Below the pieces are notes generated by a model, which was not told the origin of the DNA, ran no database searches, and saw nothing but the letters and a program-made list of their open reading frames with translations. From Pseudomonadota bacterium (GTDB lineage: Bacteria > Pseudomonadota > Alphaproteobacteria > Rhizobiales > Beijerinckiaceae): a DNA stretch of 64,000 nucleotides. The position numbers and the translations under genes were made by a program. How positions within the stretch are numbered: the stretch's first letter is position 1; each line of letters opens with the position of its first letter. Shown in pieces: positions 43,246 to 52,724 of the stretch. The DNA lies in the NCBI GenBank assembly GCA_023386155.1, contig JAEWKH010000148.1:16054-80053 (forward strand). Reading direction: 5' to 3'.

Positions 43246-44601
43246 ATGCATTTCGGTCAAGCAGGAGGTTTCGCAGGCCGCTTCTCTGTGCGCGAAAGCA
43301 CATTGGTAGAGCTTAATCGGTTACGTCCGATACCCATTCTCGGGTGTATCGTCCTTGCGTTTTCCTTGCTGCTGGCGAGTGCGGTCACCGCGCGTGCCGC
43401 CGGACGGGTCGCATTAGTCCTAACAGCGGAAGATTATCAGAAGATTCCGAAGTCCAGCATCGGCACGAAGCGAGGGGCCGACATCGCTGAGGCACTCAAG
43501 GCGCGCGGCTTCGACGTCATCGTCAGTCCCAACCCGAGCAACGCCACGGCCAGGGCCAACCTGCGCGACTTCGCGGCGAAGGCCGAGGGAGCCGATCTCG
43601 CCTTCGTCGTCCTGATCGGCCACGGCGTCGCGTGGGGCGGCCAGACGTTCTTCCTGGCGACCAACACCGAGCTCGGGCGTGCATCGGACCTGCTGTCGCG
43701 GGCGCTTTCGACCACCAACATCGCGCAGATCGTCGGAAGAGCGCATACCGGCAGCGTGTTCTTCTTCATGACCTCGCCGAGTTTCGAGACCGCCATCGAG
43801 GGACTGGACGCCAGGCCTCAATTTGCCAGCGACGTACCGAAGAACGCCGTCACTGTCTTCTCCAGCTCTTCACGCATTCCCGTCTCGCGCATCGACGCGG
43901 CGGGCGAGCAGGCCGCGGAGGCGCTGGCCAAGCTGCTCCAGCAGCCGAGCCCGTCGCTGAACGAAGCGATCAAGGTCGCCTCGAACGGCAGCATGGGAGC
44001 CGTGTTCGGGAACGTCGAGGAGATCAGCCTCGCCAAGCCTGCTCCCGCACCTGCGCCCGCAGCCCAGACGGCCGCCGTGGCCGCTCCGCAGGCGTCGCCG
44101 GTCGCGCCGAAGTCGGAGGACGTGGAGGAGAAGCTGGAAGCGGAGCGTCGCGCGCGGGAACAGGCCGAGATTCGCGCCCGCGATGATCGCTTGCGCGCCG
44201 AGCGGGCGCAGGCGGAGATCCTGAAGGCGCAGGCCGATGCGAAGAAGGCCCAGGCCGATGTGGAGCGCGCTCAGGCCGAGGCCGAAAAGGCGAAGCAGGA
44301 GGCCAAGCGCGTCGAAGCCCAGGCGCAGATCGCGGCCGCCCAGGCCGAGCAGCTCAGGCACGCTTCCGTGGCCGCGCCCCCGATGGACGATTCCCAGCTC
44401 GGCCAGAGACAGCGCCGGATGATCCAGCAACGGCTGCGCGACCTGGGCCTCTATACAGGTCCCATCGACGCGATCATGGGGCCGCTGACCCGGGAAGCGA
44501 TCATGGGCTATCAGAAAAGCCGCAGCGCGGCCGTCACGGGATATCTGACGCCCGAGCAGTTCGATGCCCTGCTCCCGAACGAGCGCGAATTGGCTCAGTG
44601 A
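43246..44601 (+). CDS. caspase-fold (C14-like) protein with coiled coil and peptidoglycan-binding domain
   Basis: About 451 aa. A membrane or signal segment at about 28-52, a caspase-like domain (55-245) with ADIAEALKARGFDVIV and the His motif VLIGHGVAWGG, a long Ala/Glu/Arg coiled coil (about 290-365) and a C-terminal PG_binding_1 domain (LGQRQRRMIQQRLRDLGLYT). The strand that normally ends in the catalytic DACR-type Cys reads FFFMTSPSFE, without Cys, so it may be a pseudo-protease. It diverges from the sensor gene. Confidence 0.8.
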   Translation: MHFGQAGGFAGRFSVRESTLVELNRLRPIPILGCIVLAFSLLLASAVTARAAGRVALVLTAEDYQKIPKSSIGTKRGADIAEALKARGFDVIVSPNPSNATARANLRDFAAKAEGADLAFVVLIGHGVAWGGQTFFLATNTELGRASDLLSRALSTTNIAQIVGRAHTGSVFFFMTSPSFETAIEGLDARPQFASDVPKNAVTVFSSSSRIPVSRIDAAGEQAAEALAKLLQQPSPSLNEAIKVASNGSMGAVFGNVEEISLAKPAPAPAPAAQTAAVAAPQASPVAPKSEDVEEKLEAERRAREQAEIRARDDRLRAERAQAEILKAQADAKKAQADVERAQAEAEKAKQEAKRVEAQAQIAAAQAEQLRHASVAAPPMDDSQLGQRQRRMIQQRLRDLGLYTGPIDAIMGPLTREAIMGYQKSRSAAVTGYLTPEQFDALLPNERELAQ

Positions 44602-44608
44602 CCGACGG

Positions 44609-45028
44609 CTATTCCCCCGCCGGGCGATCGCCCTTGCGTGCTTGAACGCGGAACCGGCCGTGGACGACCGCGCCCGCCGCGTCGCCGCCCTGTTTCGCGG
44701 CGTCGGGGCCTTCCCATCCTTCCACGCGCCAGGCCGCCTGCTGCTCGTCGAGATCCAGCACGCCTTCGTGGTCGAGGATGCGGACGATCTCGTCGACCCG
44801 AGGCGCATCGCATTTCACGATCACCACGGTGCCGCCGCGCACGACGCCCTCGGCATAGGCATAGGCGTCGGAGCGCGACACGCCCAGATCCTCCAGGAGC
44901 GGGGCGAGGTTGTGCGGCGTCGTCCAGATGTCGATGTCGTCTGCCGCGATGCCGGCCTGCTTCAGCCGGCTCGCGGCGGCAGCGGCATGGTGCTCGCTGT
45001 GGAAGAGGGAGGTGACGGTCTTGGTCAT
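44609..45028 (-). CDS. general stress protein 17M-like small protein
   Basis: A 139-aa protein beginning MTKTVTSLFHSEHHAAAAAS, with a ferredoxin-like alpha/beta pattern (SRLKQAGIAADDIDIW, GGTVVIVKCDAPRVDEIVRIL) seen in YflT/general stress protein 17M domains. The hydrophilic C terminus ends with ARKGDRPAGE. ATG 45028 follows a GGGACC purine-poor region, so the start is moderately sure. Function unknown. Confidence 0.7.
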   Translation of the reverse strand: MTKTVTSLFHSEHHAAAAASRLKQAGIAADDIDIWTTPHNLAPLLEDLGVSRSDAYAYAEGVVRGGTVVIVKCDAPRVDEIVRILDHEGVLDLDEQQAAWRVEGWEGPDAAKQGGDAAGAVVHGRFRVQARKGDRPAGE

Positions 45029-45323
45029 GGGTCGGTCCCCTGCCGGGAGTGCGGTGTCGAACGCGCGTGCGGCGAGCCGCGCCGGGAACGGCCGGCGGCC
45101 GTTGCCCCGGAAACGCCGACGGGCGACAGGCTCAACATGCAACGCCGCCAATGTAGCACGCGGCATCCCGATCCACCACCGGAGCGCGACGGCGCCCGCG
45201 ATCCGGCTTTGAAGCTTCGCCTTTTTGTTTCGGTCGGACAGAATTCCTGCCGAAGTTAACGGATTAACGACAACTGGCTGCCTAGTCTCGCTCCGATCGT
45301 CGCGAGAAACGAAGCGTACCCTT

Positions 45324-47618
45324 GTGTCGGACTATGTGATCATCTCTCTCAGTGCCCTGACGGCTGCGACCGGAGTCATCGGGGCTGCCTTCCTGCTCGC
45401 ACGCGGGTACAACAGCGATTTCGCCCAGGCCGAGGGCGATCTGGCGAACCTCGCCCTCTCCCTCAAGGAGCGGACGGACGGAGTCTTCCAGTCCGTCGAG
45501 AACGTTCTGCGCGACGTGGTCAGCCGCATTCCGCAGGCCTGCCTCCAGGCGCATGAATTCGACGGGTTCGCCGCGGCGCAGACGACGAAGGCCATCCTGG
45601 TCGCCGCCTGCCATTCGCGCTCTCAGCTCGTCCGGATCGATCTGGTCAACGCGCGGGGCCGGATCGTCGGCTCGTCGACGCCCCGCCCCATGGTCGATCC
45701 GATCTATCTGCGGGACACGTCGTACTACCGTGCCCTCGCGACGGATCCATCCCTCACATTGTTCCTCGGCGAGCCGCAGAGGATCCCGGCCTTGGGCAAG
45801 AAGGTCCTCTCCCTCGCGCGCAAGATCGTCGATGAGGACGGGAACTTTCTCGGCATCGCCGTCGCCACGATCGACCTCGAGTATTTCGAGACGCTCTACA
45901 AGGATCACCTCAGGACGTCCTCCCAGGCGATCACGCTCTATCGGCGCGACGGGATCATCCTGGCGCATTGCCCGATCTCGGAGAGGGCGCTCGGCCGCCG
46001 CGTGTGGAGGCCCAACACGCCTCTCCAGCGCCTGATCGCGAAGAACATCCCGACGCTCATTCGCGACGTGAGCTGGATCGACCGGAAGGAGCGCATGGTC
46101 GCCCTTCATCCGCTCTCTCTTTATCCTGCCGGCATCGCCGTCAGCCGGAGCGTGGCGGAGCTCGTTGCGGGGCGTCGCCTCGAAAGCCGCCTGATCGCCT
46201 TCTTCGCCTATCTGATGGATATCGGGATCGAGGCCGCCACGCTCCTCGGACTGCGGCACGTGAAAACCGGAATCCTGAAGGCGGCCAGCGAGAGCTACCT
46301 GTCGCGCCACGACATCCTGACCAAGCTTCCCAACAGGCTGCACTTCACCGAGGAGCTGAAGCGGGCCTTCCTGGTCTCCCGCAGATCGGGCACGGACTTC
46401 GCCCTGCTCATGCTCGATCTCAGCCGGTTCAAGGACATCAACGACAGCTTCGGGCATGGGGCCGGGGACGACATCGTCCAGGCCGTGGCGCGGCGCCTGC
46501 GGGAGCGCCTCAGGAAGACCGACTTCATCGCTCGCATCGGCGGCGACGAGTTCGCGATCATCCAGCGGCCGATCAGGGGGCGACAGCAGGTCACCGACCT
46601 GATCGCCGCGATCCAGTCCGCCATGAGGGCGCCGTGCACGGCCGGCAACAAGGAAATCGACGTGGGGCTGTCCATCGGCGCCGCGATCGCGTCCTCCCAC
46701 GGCAAGACCTCGGCCGAACTTATGAAGGCGGCCGATATCGCTCTCTACGCCGCGAAGGCGGATTCCAGCAGCAGCTACCGGCTCTTCGACGCGGGCATCA
46801 AGGATCCCCGGGCGGAGCGCCGCGCCCTCGAGGGAGCCCTGAAGCTCGCACTGGAGAACAAGGAGCTCGACCTGTTCTACCAGCCGATCCTCGACCTGGC
46901 GACGAACCAGCTCTGGGGCTGCGAGGCGCTGGCGCGGTGGAAGCATCCGACGAAGGGCATGATCTCGCCGTTGCAGTTCATCCCGACCGCCGAGGAATCG
47001 GGCCTCATCGGCCCGATGGGCGACTGGGTTCTCGAGGAGGCCTGCACGACGGCCATGGCCTGGCCCCAGGCAACGAAGGTCGCGATCAATCTCTCTCCGG
47101 TGCAGTTCCGCAGCCGCGACGTTCTCGCGAGCGTCACGAGGGCCCTGGAGATATCGGGCCTGCCGGCGCAGCGCCTGGTGCTGGAGATCACCGAATCCGT
47201 CAAGCTCACCCAGGAGGCGACCGCGACGCTGAAGCAGCTCAAGGCGCTCGGGGTCTCGATCGCGCTCGACGATTTCGGCACCGGCTATGCCTCGATGAGC
47301 TATCTCAGCAGCTTCCCGTTCGACAAGATCAAGATCGACCAGTCCTTCGTGCGCAACATGCTGGATTCGCCGGACAGCCGCGCGATCATCAAGGCGACGA
47401 TCGGACTGGCGAAGGACCTGAACATGAGCACGACGGCGGAGGGCGTCGAGACGGAGGAGCAGCTCAACGCCCTGCGCCTCGCCGGCGCCTCCCAGGCTCA
47501 GGGCTACCTGATCGCCAAGCCCATGTCCCGTGAGGCCATCTCGGCCTTCATCACGAACATGCAAAGCGGCACGCCGGCCAAGCGGGAGGGGCAGGGCTCG
47601 GCGCGGGCGGTCGCCTGA
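45324..47618 (+). CDS. membrane GGDEF-EAL cyclic-di-GMP protein with Cache sensor
   Basis: About 764 aa. Transmembrane helix at about 5-27, a periplasmic dCache-type sensor (about 30-275; RIDLVNARGRIVGSS, YYRALATDPSL), a second helix near 290, then GGDEF (IARIGGDEFAI) and EAL (CEALARWKHP, DDFGTGYASMSYL, AEGVETEEQ). Both active-site signatures are intact, so it may make, break or switch on cyclic di-GMP. The start is uncertain: GTG 45324 puts the helix at the N terminus; the frame extends to TTG 45225. Confidence 0.9.
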   Translation: MSDYVIISLSALTAATGVIGAAFLLARGYNSDFAQAEGDLANLALSLKERTDGVFQSVENVLRDVVSRIPQACLQAHEFDGFAAAQTTKAILVAACHSRSQLVRIDLVNARGRIVGSSTPRPMVDPIYLRDTSYYRALATDPSLTLFLGEPQRIPALGKKVLSLARKIVDEDGNFLGIAVATIDLEYFETLYKDHLRTSSQAITLYRRDGIILAHCPISERALGRRVWRPNTPLQRLIAKNIPTLIRDVSWIDRKERMVALHPLSLYPAGIAVSRSVAELVAGRRLESRLIAFFAYLMDIGIEAATLLGLRHVKTGILKAASESYLSRHDILTKLPNRLHFTEELKRAFLVSRRSGTDFALLMLDLSRFKDINDSFGHGAGDDIVQAVARRLRERLRKTDFIARIGGDEFAIIQRPIRGRQQVTDLIAAIQSAMRAPCTAGNKEIDVGLSIGAAIASSHGKTSAELMKAADIALYAAKADSSSSYRLFDAGIKDPRAERRALEGALKLALENKELDLFYQPILDLATNQLWGCEALARWKHPTKGMISPLQFIPTAEESGLIGPMGDWVLEEACTTAMAWPQATKVAINLSPVQFRSRDVLASVTRALEISGLPAQRLVLEITESVKLTQEATATLKQLKALGVSIALDDFGTGYASMSYLSSFPFDKIKIDQSFVRNMLDSPDSRAIIKATIGLAKDLNMSTTAEGVETEEQLNALRLAGASQAQGYLIAKPMSREAISAFITNMQSGTPAKREGQGSARAVA

Positions 47619-48863
47619 TTACGGGGTCACGGTGTCCGACACGGCCTGTCCGAGGTTCTCGATATGGCCCTGGAAGTTCTGCCGTGTACGAGGATCGATC
47701 ACCGCGACGGGCGCCGATACGGCCAGTCCTGCGGCCGTGCCCACCGCGGCGGCGGCGCCGGCGGTGACCTGGATGATCCTGTCGCCGACACCGACGCGGG
47801 AATCGGTCAATGTCTGCCCCTGCGCGAGCTCCCGCCCGATGATGCGCACGACCTCGGGGCTTTCCGCGAACTTGGAATGGTTCAGGGGATCGCCCGTCTG
47901 TAGCTTGGACAGGTTCAGGACCGTGATGCCGGCCTTCTCCAGCCCGCTGCGATAGGGCTCCTGCTCCGGATCGATGGCGCCGAGGCGCACCGCGTCGCCC
48001 CAGATCCGTCGCGAGAGCGCCAGGGCCCGGTCGTCCTGCGATACGAAGAGCGTGAACCCGGGACGCTCCTTGCCCATGTCGACGATCGCCTCGCGGAACA
48101 GGTCCACATCCACGTCCGGCGCGGCGAGCAGCACGTTGCGGATCTTCGGCGCGACCCGCCCGTCGCGGATCGCCATCTGGCGCAGGGCCTCCAGCGTGAC
48201 CCAGTTGCCCATGGAATGCGCCAGCACCGAGATCTCGCCGACCTCCGGATCGCGGGCGATGGTGCGCAGCGTGTCCTCCAGGGCGTTGCGGGAATAGGTG
48301 TTGCTTTCGCGGTCGTAGCCATAGGCCAGAACGCTGCCGCGCGAGGGCCAGGTGAAGAGCACGGGCACGACCGGCGTTCCCGCGTCGTGCACGATCTGCG
48401 CGAAGCGGAAGACCGCGTCGTCGAAGCGGTTGTTGAAGCCGTGGATGAACACCAGCACGCGCCGCTTGGGTACCTGCCGGATCGTGCGCCTGAACCAGGC
48501 GACGGCCTTGGGTCGGTCGATGACGTCGGCCTTTAGGGTCACGAAGTCGGTGGCCGGGTTCCCGGGCACGCTGCGCGGCCACTGCACCTCGCCTTCCTTG
48601 CGGTTGGCCGCGGGCGGGATGGAGACCGTGAACTCGGCGAAGGAGACCTGCGGGCCGCGGTCGCCCGTGAAGAACTCGTCGTCCGTGCTGGCGCGCATGC
48701 GCGTCGTCGCCACCAGCATGTCGACCGTGCTCGCGCCCGGTGCCGTGGCCGAGACCGGGACCAGAACCCCGCGAAGATCGGCACAGGCCGTCAGACCGGA
48801 GAGAAGGAGCATCCCGGAGGCGAACCGCCGCATCCTGGCCCCCCGGCCGTCGCTCCCCGTCAT
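47619..48863 (-). CDS. lipoprotein alpha/beta hydrolase (DUF900)
   Basis: A 414-aa DUF900 hydrolase. The N terminus has a lipobox (LLLSGLTAC), so it is probably membrane anchored. The catalytic pattern is HGFNN (oxyanion), Ser in LAHSMGNWV and Asp/His later. A hydrophobic C-terminal stretch (VTAGAAAAVGTAAGLAV) may also contact membranes. A second DUF900 protein is at 53588-54757. Confidence 0.85.
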   Translation of the reverse strand: MTGSDGRGARMRRFASGMLLLSGLTACADLRGVLVPVSATAPGASTVDMLVATTRMRASTDDEFFTGDRGPQVSFAEFTVSIPPAANRKEGEVQWPRSVPGNPATDFVTLKADVIDRPKAVAWFRRTIRQVPKRRVLVFIHGFNNRFDDAVFRFAQIVHDAGTPVVPVLFTWPSRGSVLAYGYDRESNTYSRNALEDTLRTIARDPEVGEISVLAHSMGNWVTLEALRQMAIRDGRVAPKIRNVLLAAPDVDVDLFREAIVDMGKERPGFTLFVSQDDRALALSRRIWGDAVRLGAIDPEQEPYRSGLEKAGITVLNLSKLQTGDPLNHSKFAESPEVVRIIGRELAQGQTLTDSRVGVGDRIIQVTAGAAAAVGTAAGLAVSAPVAVIDPRTRQNFQGHIENLGQAVSDTVTP

Positions 48864-49251
48864 TCTCGTGTCTCCCCGCTGTTTCGTCCGAGATTGGCAC
48901 CGGATCGGGATCCACGCGAGTCCTTTCGTGCCGGAACGCGGCCCGCACGGCGGAGAGCACCGCCCCGCGGATCACGCACCGGCATCGTGCCTTGCACCCG
49001 AACCAGCTGCGGCACAAGCAAGAAGAGAGATGATCCCACGCAAGTGGAAACAACTCTAGGGCCGGTTGGCGCTTAATCGGTCCGAAATCGCCCTGAGCGC
49101 GTCGGCGGTGATTGCCCTTCTCTGCAAGGACATGTGTTCTACTGGGAATTCTGGGGTAGATGCCTTCTATCGAAATTAAATGGAAGTTAAAAGAATTACG
49201 CCTCGCGTAGTGCGATAACCGCGCCACTGTCCATCAGCAGGAGATTGCTCC
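48864..49251. other. 388-bp gap with repeat fragment and AT-rich promoter zone
   Basis: Positions 49018-49056 repeat the sequence seen at 3795-3833 (AAGAAGAGAGATGATCCCAC and GCAAGTGGAAACAAC). From 49130 to 49251 the DNA is much richer in A and T and probably holds the promoter of the next gene. No gene supported. Confidence 0.55.
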
Positions 49252-50013
49252 ATGGTGTCAAGACCAAAGCAATCATCTGTTCGGAAGAGGGAAGTTAATC
49301 GCTATATTTATAAGCTTAAGCGAAAATTTCTGAGCGCCAGGCGGAATAATCTGCGCAAGACAATTGAGAATATCGCATCGTTCATCGAGGATATTCATTT
49401 CGAATGGAACTATAAAGTTGAGACGGCGCAGTATGTACAGCTGAAGAATCTGCATATCTTGCAAGCCAATAAGGACCTCGGTGTCGATTACGAGCCTGTA
49501 CGTGCGCGGGCGTTCCGCAAGCTGATGGCACATCTTGAGCTCCCAACGAACCTCGTGTTCACCGACATGGGCTGTGGCAAGGGTCGCGCCATGATCCTGG
49601 CGGCTGAGTTCTCGTTCAGGCGCATCATCGGTGTCGAGTTCTCAACGGCGCTTTGCGCGGCCTGCAAAAGAAACATCGCTGCATTCTGCATGAGGCAGAC
49701 TGAAGGCCCTGAATTCGCAATCATCGAGGCCGATGCGGCAGAATACTGCGTCACCAAGGACGAAACGGTCTTCTTTTTCTTCAATCCGTTTGGCCCTCCG
49801 GTCATGGAAGCCGTTTTGCGGAGCATTCGGTATTCGCTGAATCAAGAATTGCGAACGGTCTGGATCATTCTCGCCAATCCCAAGGACCTTGGTCCCGTGG
49901 TCGACAGGACCCTGGCGATTGGCATGCGAACCCGCGAGTTCAGCTATGGAAGTGTCGAGTTCAGAGTTTGGTCGAACGACCAGGTCGCTCGCATTCAGCA
50001 AGGCTCTGATTAG
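49252..50013 (+). CDS. class I SAM methyltransferase of atypical composition
   Basis: A 253-aa protein. The N-terminal 80 residues are very basic (RKREVNRYIYKLKRKFLSARR). The SAM motif is FTDMGCGKGRAMILAAEF near residue 105, with IGVEFSTALC next and FFFFNPFGPPV near 175, which recalls DOT1-like or small DUF methyltransferases. Codon use is more AT-rich than neighbours in the first half, a sign of transfer. The substrate is unknown. Confidence 0.75.
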   Translation: MVSRPKQSSVRKREVNRYIYKLKRKFLSARRNNLRKTIENIASFIEDIHFEWNYKVETAQYVQLKNLHILQANKDLGVDYEPVRARAFRKLMAHLELPTNLVFTDMGCGKGRAMILAAEFSFRRIIGVEFSTALCAACKRNIAAFCMRQTEGPEFAIIEADAAEYCVTKDETVFFFFNPFGPPVMEAVLRSIRYSLNQELRTVWIILANPKDLGPVVDRTLAIGMRTREFSYGSVEFRVWSNDQVARIQQGSD

Positions 50014-50029
50014 GGCAGCGGAAAAGAAG

Positions 50030-50143
50030 GCATCGGACCCAGAAGCGGAGGCCACCTTTGGGATTGAACCCGATGCTTCTTCTGTAGGCTGGCGCACCGT
50101 TCTTCGCGGAAAAACGGGGGCCACTTTTTCGCACGATGCGCTC
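50030..50143. repeat. dispersed palindromic repeat, full copy
   Basis: GCATCGGACCCAGAAGCGG with CCACCTTTGGGATTG and CCCGATGCTTC, then GCGCACCGTTCTTCGCGG with CCACTTTTTCGCACGATGCG. Same two-module layout as 33551 and 55421. It fills the space between convergent genes. Confidence 0.85.
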
Positions 50144-50159
50144 GCCAACCCCGGCCGGA

Positions 50160-51005
50160 TCAGCCCTGCGGCGTCACGTCGACCTTGAACCATTTCAGCG
50201 ACAGTGTCTGGGCCGTTCCATCCTTGATGGCAGCCTGAATGGCCTCGTTGAAGGCCTTCTTCAGGTCGGTGTCATCCTTGCGCAGGCCGACGCCGATGCC
50301 GCCGCCGAGGATGCCGCCCGTGAGCTGCGGGCCAACGAAGGCATAGTCCTTGAACTCGGGCTTCTCGAGGGTGCCCGCGATCTGCGTCGCGCCTGCGAGC
50401 ACGGCGTCGATGCGGCCGGCGGAGAGATCGAGGTCATGCTGTTCGACGGTCTTGTACTCGCGGATTTCTGCCACGTCCTTCAGGTACTTGTCGGCGAAAC
50501 TGGACTGGATGGTTGAGGTCTGCACACCGATGGTCTTGCCCTTGAGGAGAGGCTTGATCGCCGCAATGGCCTTATCGGCCTCCGCCTGCTGGGTGCCGAG
50601 GTTGAAGGCCTGGCCGGTGCCGGGCATCTGGGCGAGGGGCGAGTCCTTGGCGACGAGGAAGCCGTTTGGCGAGTCCGCGTAGCGGTCCGAGAAGTCGATG
50701 GCCTTCCTGCGCTCGTCGGTGATGGTCATGGCATCCATGATGGCATCGTATTTCCTGGCGTTCAGCGCCGGGATCATGCCGTCCCAGTCCTGGGCGACGA
50801 TCTCGCACTTCACCTTCATGCGGGCGCAGAGGTCGTTGGCGAGGTCGATCTCGAAGCCTTCGAGCTTGCCGCCGGGCCCTGTGAAGTTCCACGGCGCATA
50901 GGCGCCTTCCACGGCGATCCTGACCGTCCTGTCCTGCGCGGCCGCAGGCTCTGCCGCGAGCGTTCCCGCGAGGAGCGAACAGCCGAGCCATGTGAGGAGT
51001 TTCAT
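50160..51005 (-). CDS. amino-acid ABC transporter substrate-binding protein (HisJ/ArgT type)
   Basis: A 281-aa family 3 binding protein with signal peptide (about 1-23, AEPAAAQ). It has VRIAVEGAYAPWNF, GFEIDLANDLCARM and DAIMDAMTITDERR, typical of binders of basic amino acids or opines. AGGA precedes ATG 51005. No permease or ATPase gene is adjacent, so it is an orphan component. Confidence 0.88.
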   Translation of the reverse strand: MKLLTWLGCSLLAGTLAAEPAAAQDRTVRIAVEGAYAPWNFTGPGGKLEGFEIDLANDLCARMKVKCEIVAQDWDGMIPALNARKYDAIMDAMTITDERRKAIDFSDRYADSPNGFLVAKDSPLAQMPGTGQAFNLGTQQAEADKAIAAIKPLLKGKTIGVQTSTIQSSFADKYLKDVAEIREYKTVEQHDLDLSAGRIDAVLAGATQIAGTLEKPEFKDYAFVGPQLTGGILGGGIGVGLRKDDTDLKKAFNEAIQAAIKDGTAQTLSLKWFKVDVTPQG

Positions 51006-51340
51006 GATTGTTTTCCTGTTCCGGAGCTGATCTGATGCGCGAGCCCGGCGCATATGGGCGTCATGCGCCCGTGCGTCGTTTCGAGGCCCGCGTCCTCTTC
51101 GGAAGGGGCTTAGAACATCGCGCGGGAAATGTGCACCCGCTTTTGAAGCAGAGGCTCCATGCCGGGCCGCCGGGGCTCGACGCGGATCATGCCCATCCGC
51201 GCCGACGGCTCCGTGCCGCCGGAGATGCCTTCATTTCGATGCGTTCGGGACGTATGACCCTCTCGGGTAGCGCTTCGCCTGGAGAAAGCGCGATCTGGTC
51301 TTTCACCTTCAGGAAAATAATGCTTCGAGGAGACTGATCG

Positions 51341-51673
51341 ATGACCACGATGTCGAAGAAGTCCGCCGTTTCCGAGGCGGTGCATGGCGTCAATGAATCT
51401 GCCTTTGCCATCGGCAACAGCCGCGCCGTGGCCGATGCGGCGGAGCGATGGATCGCCACGAGCGCCGAATGCAACCGCGAAATGATCGGATTCGTGTCCA
51501 TGCGTCTCGAGAAGGACAGCGAGACCTTCCGGGAGATCATGGGCTGCAAGAACCTCGCCGACGCGACGGCCATCCAGTCGCGCTGGATGGAGGAAACGCT
51601 GCGCGATTACACTAATGAGATGAGCAAGCTCATGGCCATCTACACCAAGCCCGCGAAAGGGCCGCGCCCGTGA
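51341..51673 (+). CDS. phasin family protein
   Basis: A 110-aa helical protein (VADAAERWIATSAECNREM, DATAIQSRWMEETLRDYTN) matching the phasin pattern. Phasins coat polyhydroxyalkanoate granules. GAGGAG lies 9 bp before the ATG. Between it and the previous gene (51006-51340) I see only probable promoter sequence. Confidence 0.82.
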   Translation: MTTMSKKSAVSEAVHGVNESAFAIGNSRAVADAAERWIATSAECNREMIGFVSMRLEKDSETFREIMGCKNLADATAIQSRWMEETLRDYTNEMSKLMAIYTKPAKGPRP

Positions 51674-51720
51674 AAAATGGAGCCGGGCTCTTGCGAGGAA
51701 CGATGCGCGTTTAGGAACGG

Positions 51721-51770
51721 GCATCGGATCGGACCCCGAAAGCGGAATCCGCTTCCGGGTCCGATGCTCC
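51721..51770. repeat. dispersed palindromic repeat, half copy
   Basis: GCATCGGATCGGACCCCGAA, AGCGGAATCCGCTTCCGGGT and CCGATGCTCC: one module only of the two-module repeat family, placed between convergent genes. Confidence 0.75.
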
Positions 51771-51812
51771 GGGCCGGCGGCTGAGGCCGGCCCGACAATT
51801 GTCGTCGCCGGG

Positions 51813-52634
51813 TCAGCGCTCGGCCGACCGTCGCCCGCCGCCGTCGATCTGCTGGGCGATGAGCGCGATGGCCTGCTGATAGACCGATGCCGCGTTCCAG
51901 GCCTGGATCGCCCTGAAGTTGGGCTCGCCCGGCTGGTAGCCCGCGCCGGCCCGCCAGCCGTGGGCCTTGAGGAAGTTGGCGGTCGCCTCCAGGGCATCGG
52001 CCGTGTTGTCGAGATTGCCGCCGTTGCCGTATTGCAGGATGTTCTTGGGCATGAACTGGGTCTGGCCGATCTCCCCGTGCATGGAGCCGCGCGCGCTGGC
52101 CGGCAGGATGCCGCGGTCGATCAGGGTCAGGGTCGCGTAGAGCTGATCGGTGAAGAACTCCGACCGGCGGCAATCGTAGGCGAGGGTCGCCACCGCCGAG
52201 AGCGTGTGCTGATTACCCCGCTGCTTGCCGAAGGCCGTCTCCATGCCCCAGATGGCGATCAGCGGCCCCGGCGGGACGCCGTAGCGCTGCTCGAGGGACG
52301 CGAAGAGGGCCGCGTTCGACTGCTTGAGCGAGCGTCCGCGCGACACGATGACCGAACCGCCGCGCTTGGCGAGGAACTGGTCGAGCGATAGCCGGAAGCT
52401 CTTCTGGCCGCGGTCGGCCCGGATGGTGGCCGTGGCGTAGTCCGTCGCCATGAGGGCCGAGATGGCCGCCGGGCTGACGCCGTTGGCTCTCGCTTCCTGG
52501 GCGAATTCCCGCTTCCACTGCTCGAAGCCGGCCGCGCTGTTGCCGCATTGCGCGGCGCTGGCCGCGTGAGCCATGCCTAAGAGCGATGCCAAAGCCGTAA
52601 CGGCGACGATCCCGTTCTGCCAGCCCCTGGTCAT
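51813..52634 (-). CDS. lytic murein transglycosylase (MltB-like)
   Basis: A 273-aa exported enzyme. Signal peptide about 1-28 (MAHAASAAQ). The SLT_2/MltB domain shows catalytic Glu in AIWGMETAFGKQRG, plus GQTQFMP and the AWNAASVYQ segment. It cleaves peptidoglycan to 1,6-anhydro products. AAGGAG precedes ATG 52634; longer forms are unlikely because the signal peptide would be internal. Confidence 0.9.
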   Translation of the reverse strand: MTRGWQNGIVAVTALASLLGMAHAASAAQCGNSAAGFEQWKREFAQEARANGVSPAAISALMATDYATATIRADRGQKSFRLSLDQFLAKRGGSVIVSRGRSLKQSNAALFASLEQRYGVPPGPLIAIWGMETAFGKQRGNQHTLSAVATLAYDCRRSEFFTDQLYATLTLIDRGILPASARGSMHGEIGQTQFMPKNILQYGNGGNLDNTADALEATANFLKAHGWRAGAGYQPGEPNFRAIQAWNAASVYQQAIALIAQQIDGGGRRSAER

Positions 52635-52724
52635 TTGTTCTCCTTCCACATCGGTTTGCATTGGGTGAAACGCTGCCTCAGCATCCCGGCCAAGTTGAGG
52701 CACAATGGTCAAGCTTGGTAACGC

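Noticed and set aside
45282..47564. 760-codon open frame on the minus strand
   Set aside because: It is exactly antiparallel to the GGDEF-EAL gene, has His/Arg/Asp-rich composition typical of antisense frames in GC-rich DNA, and shows no domain.
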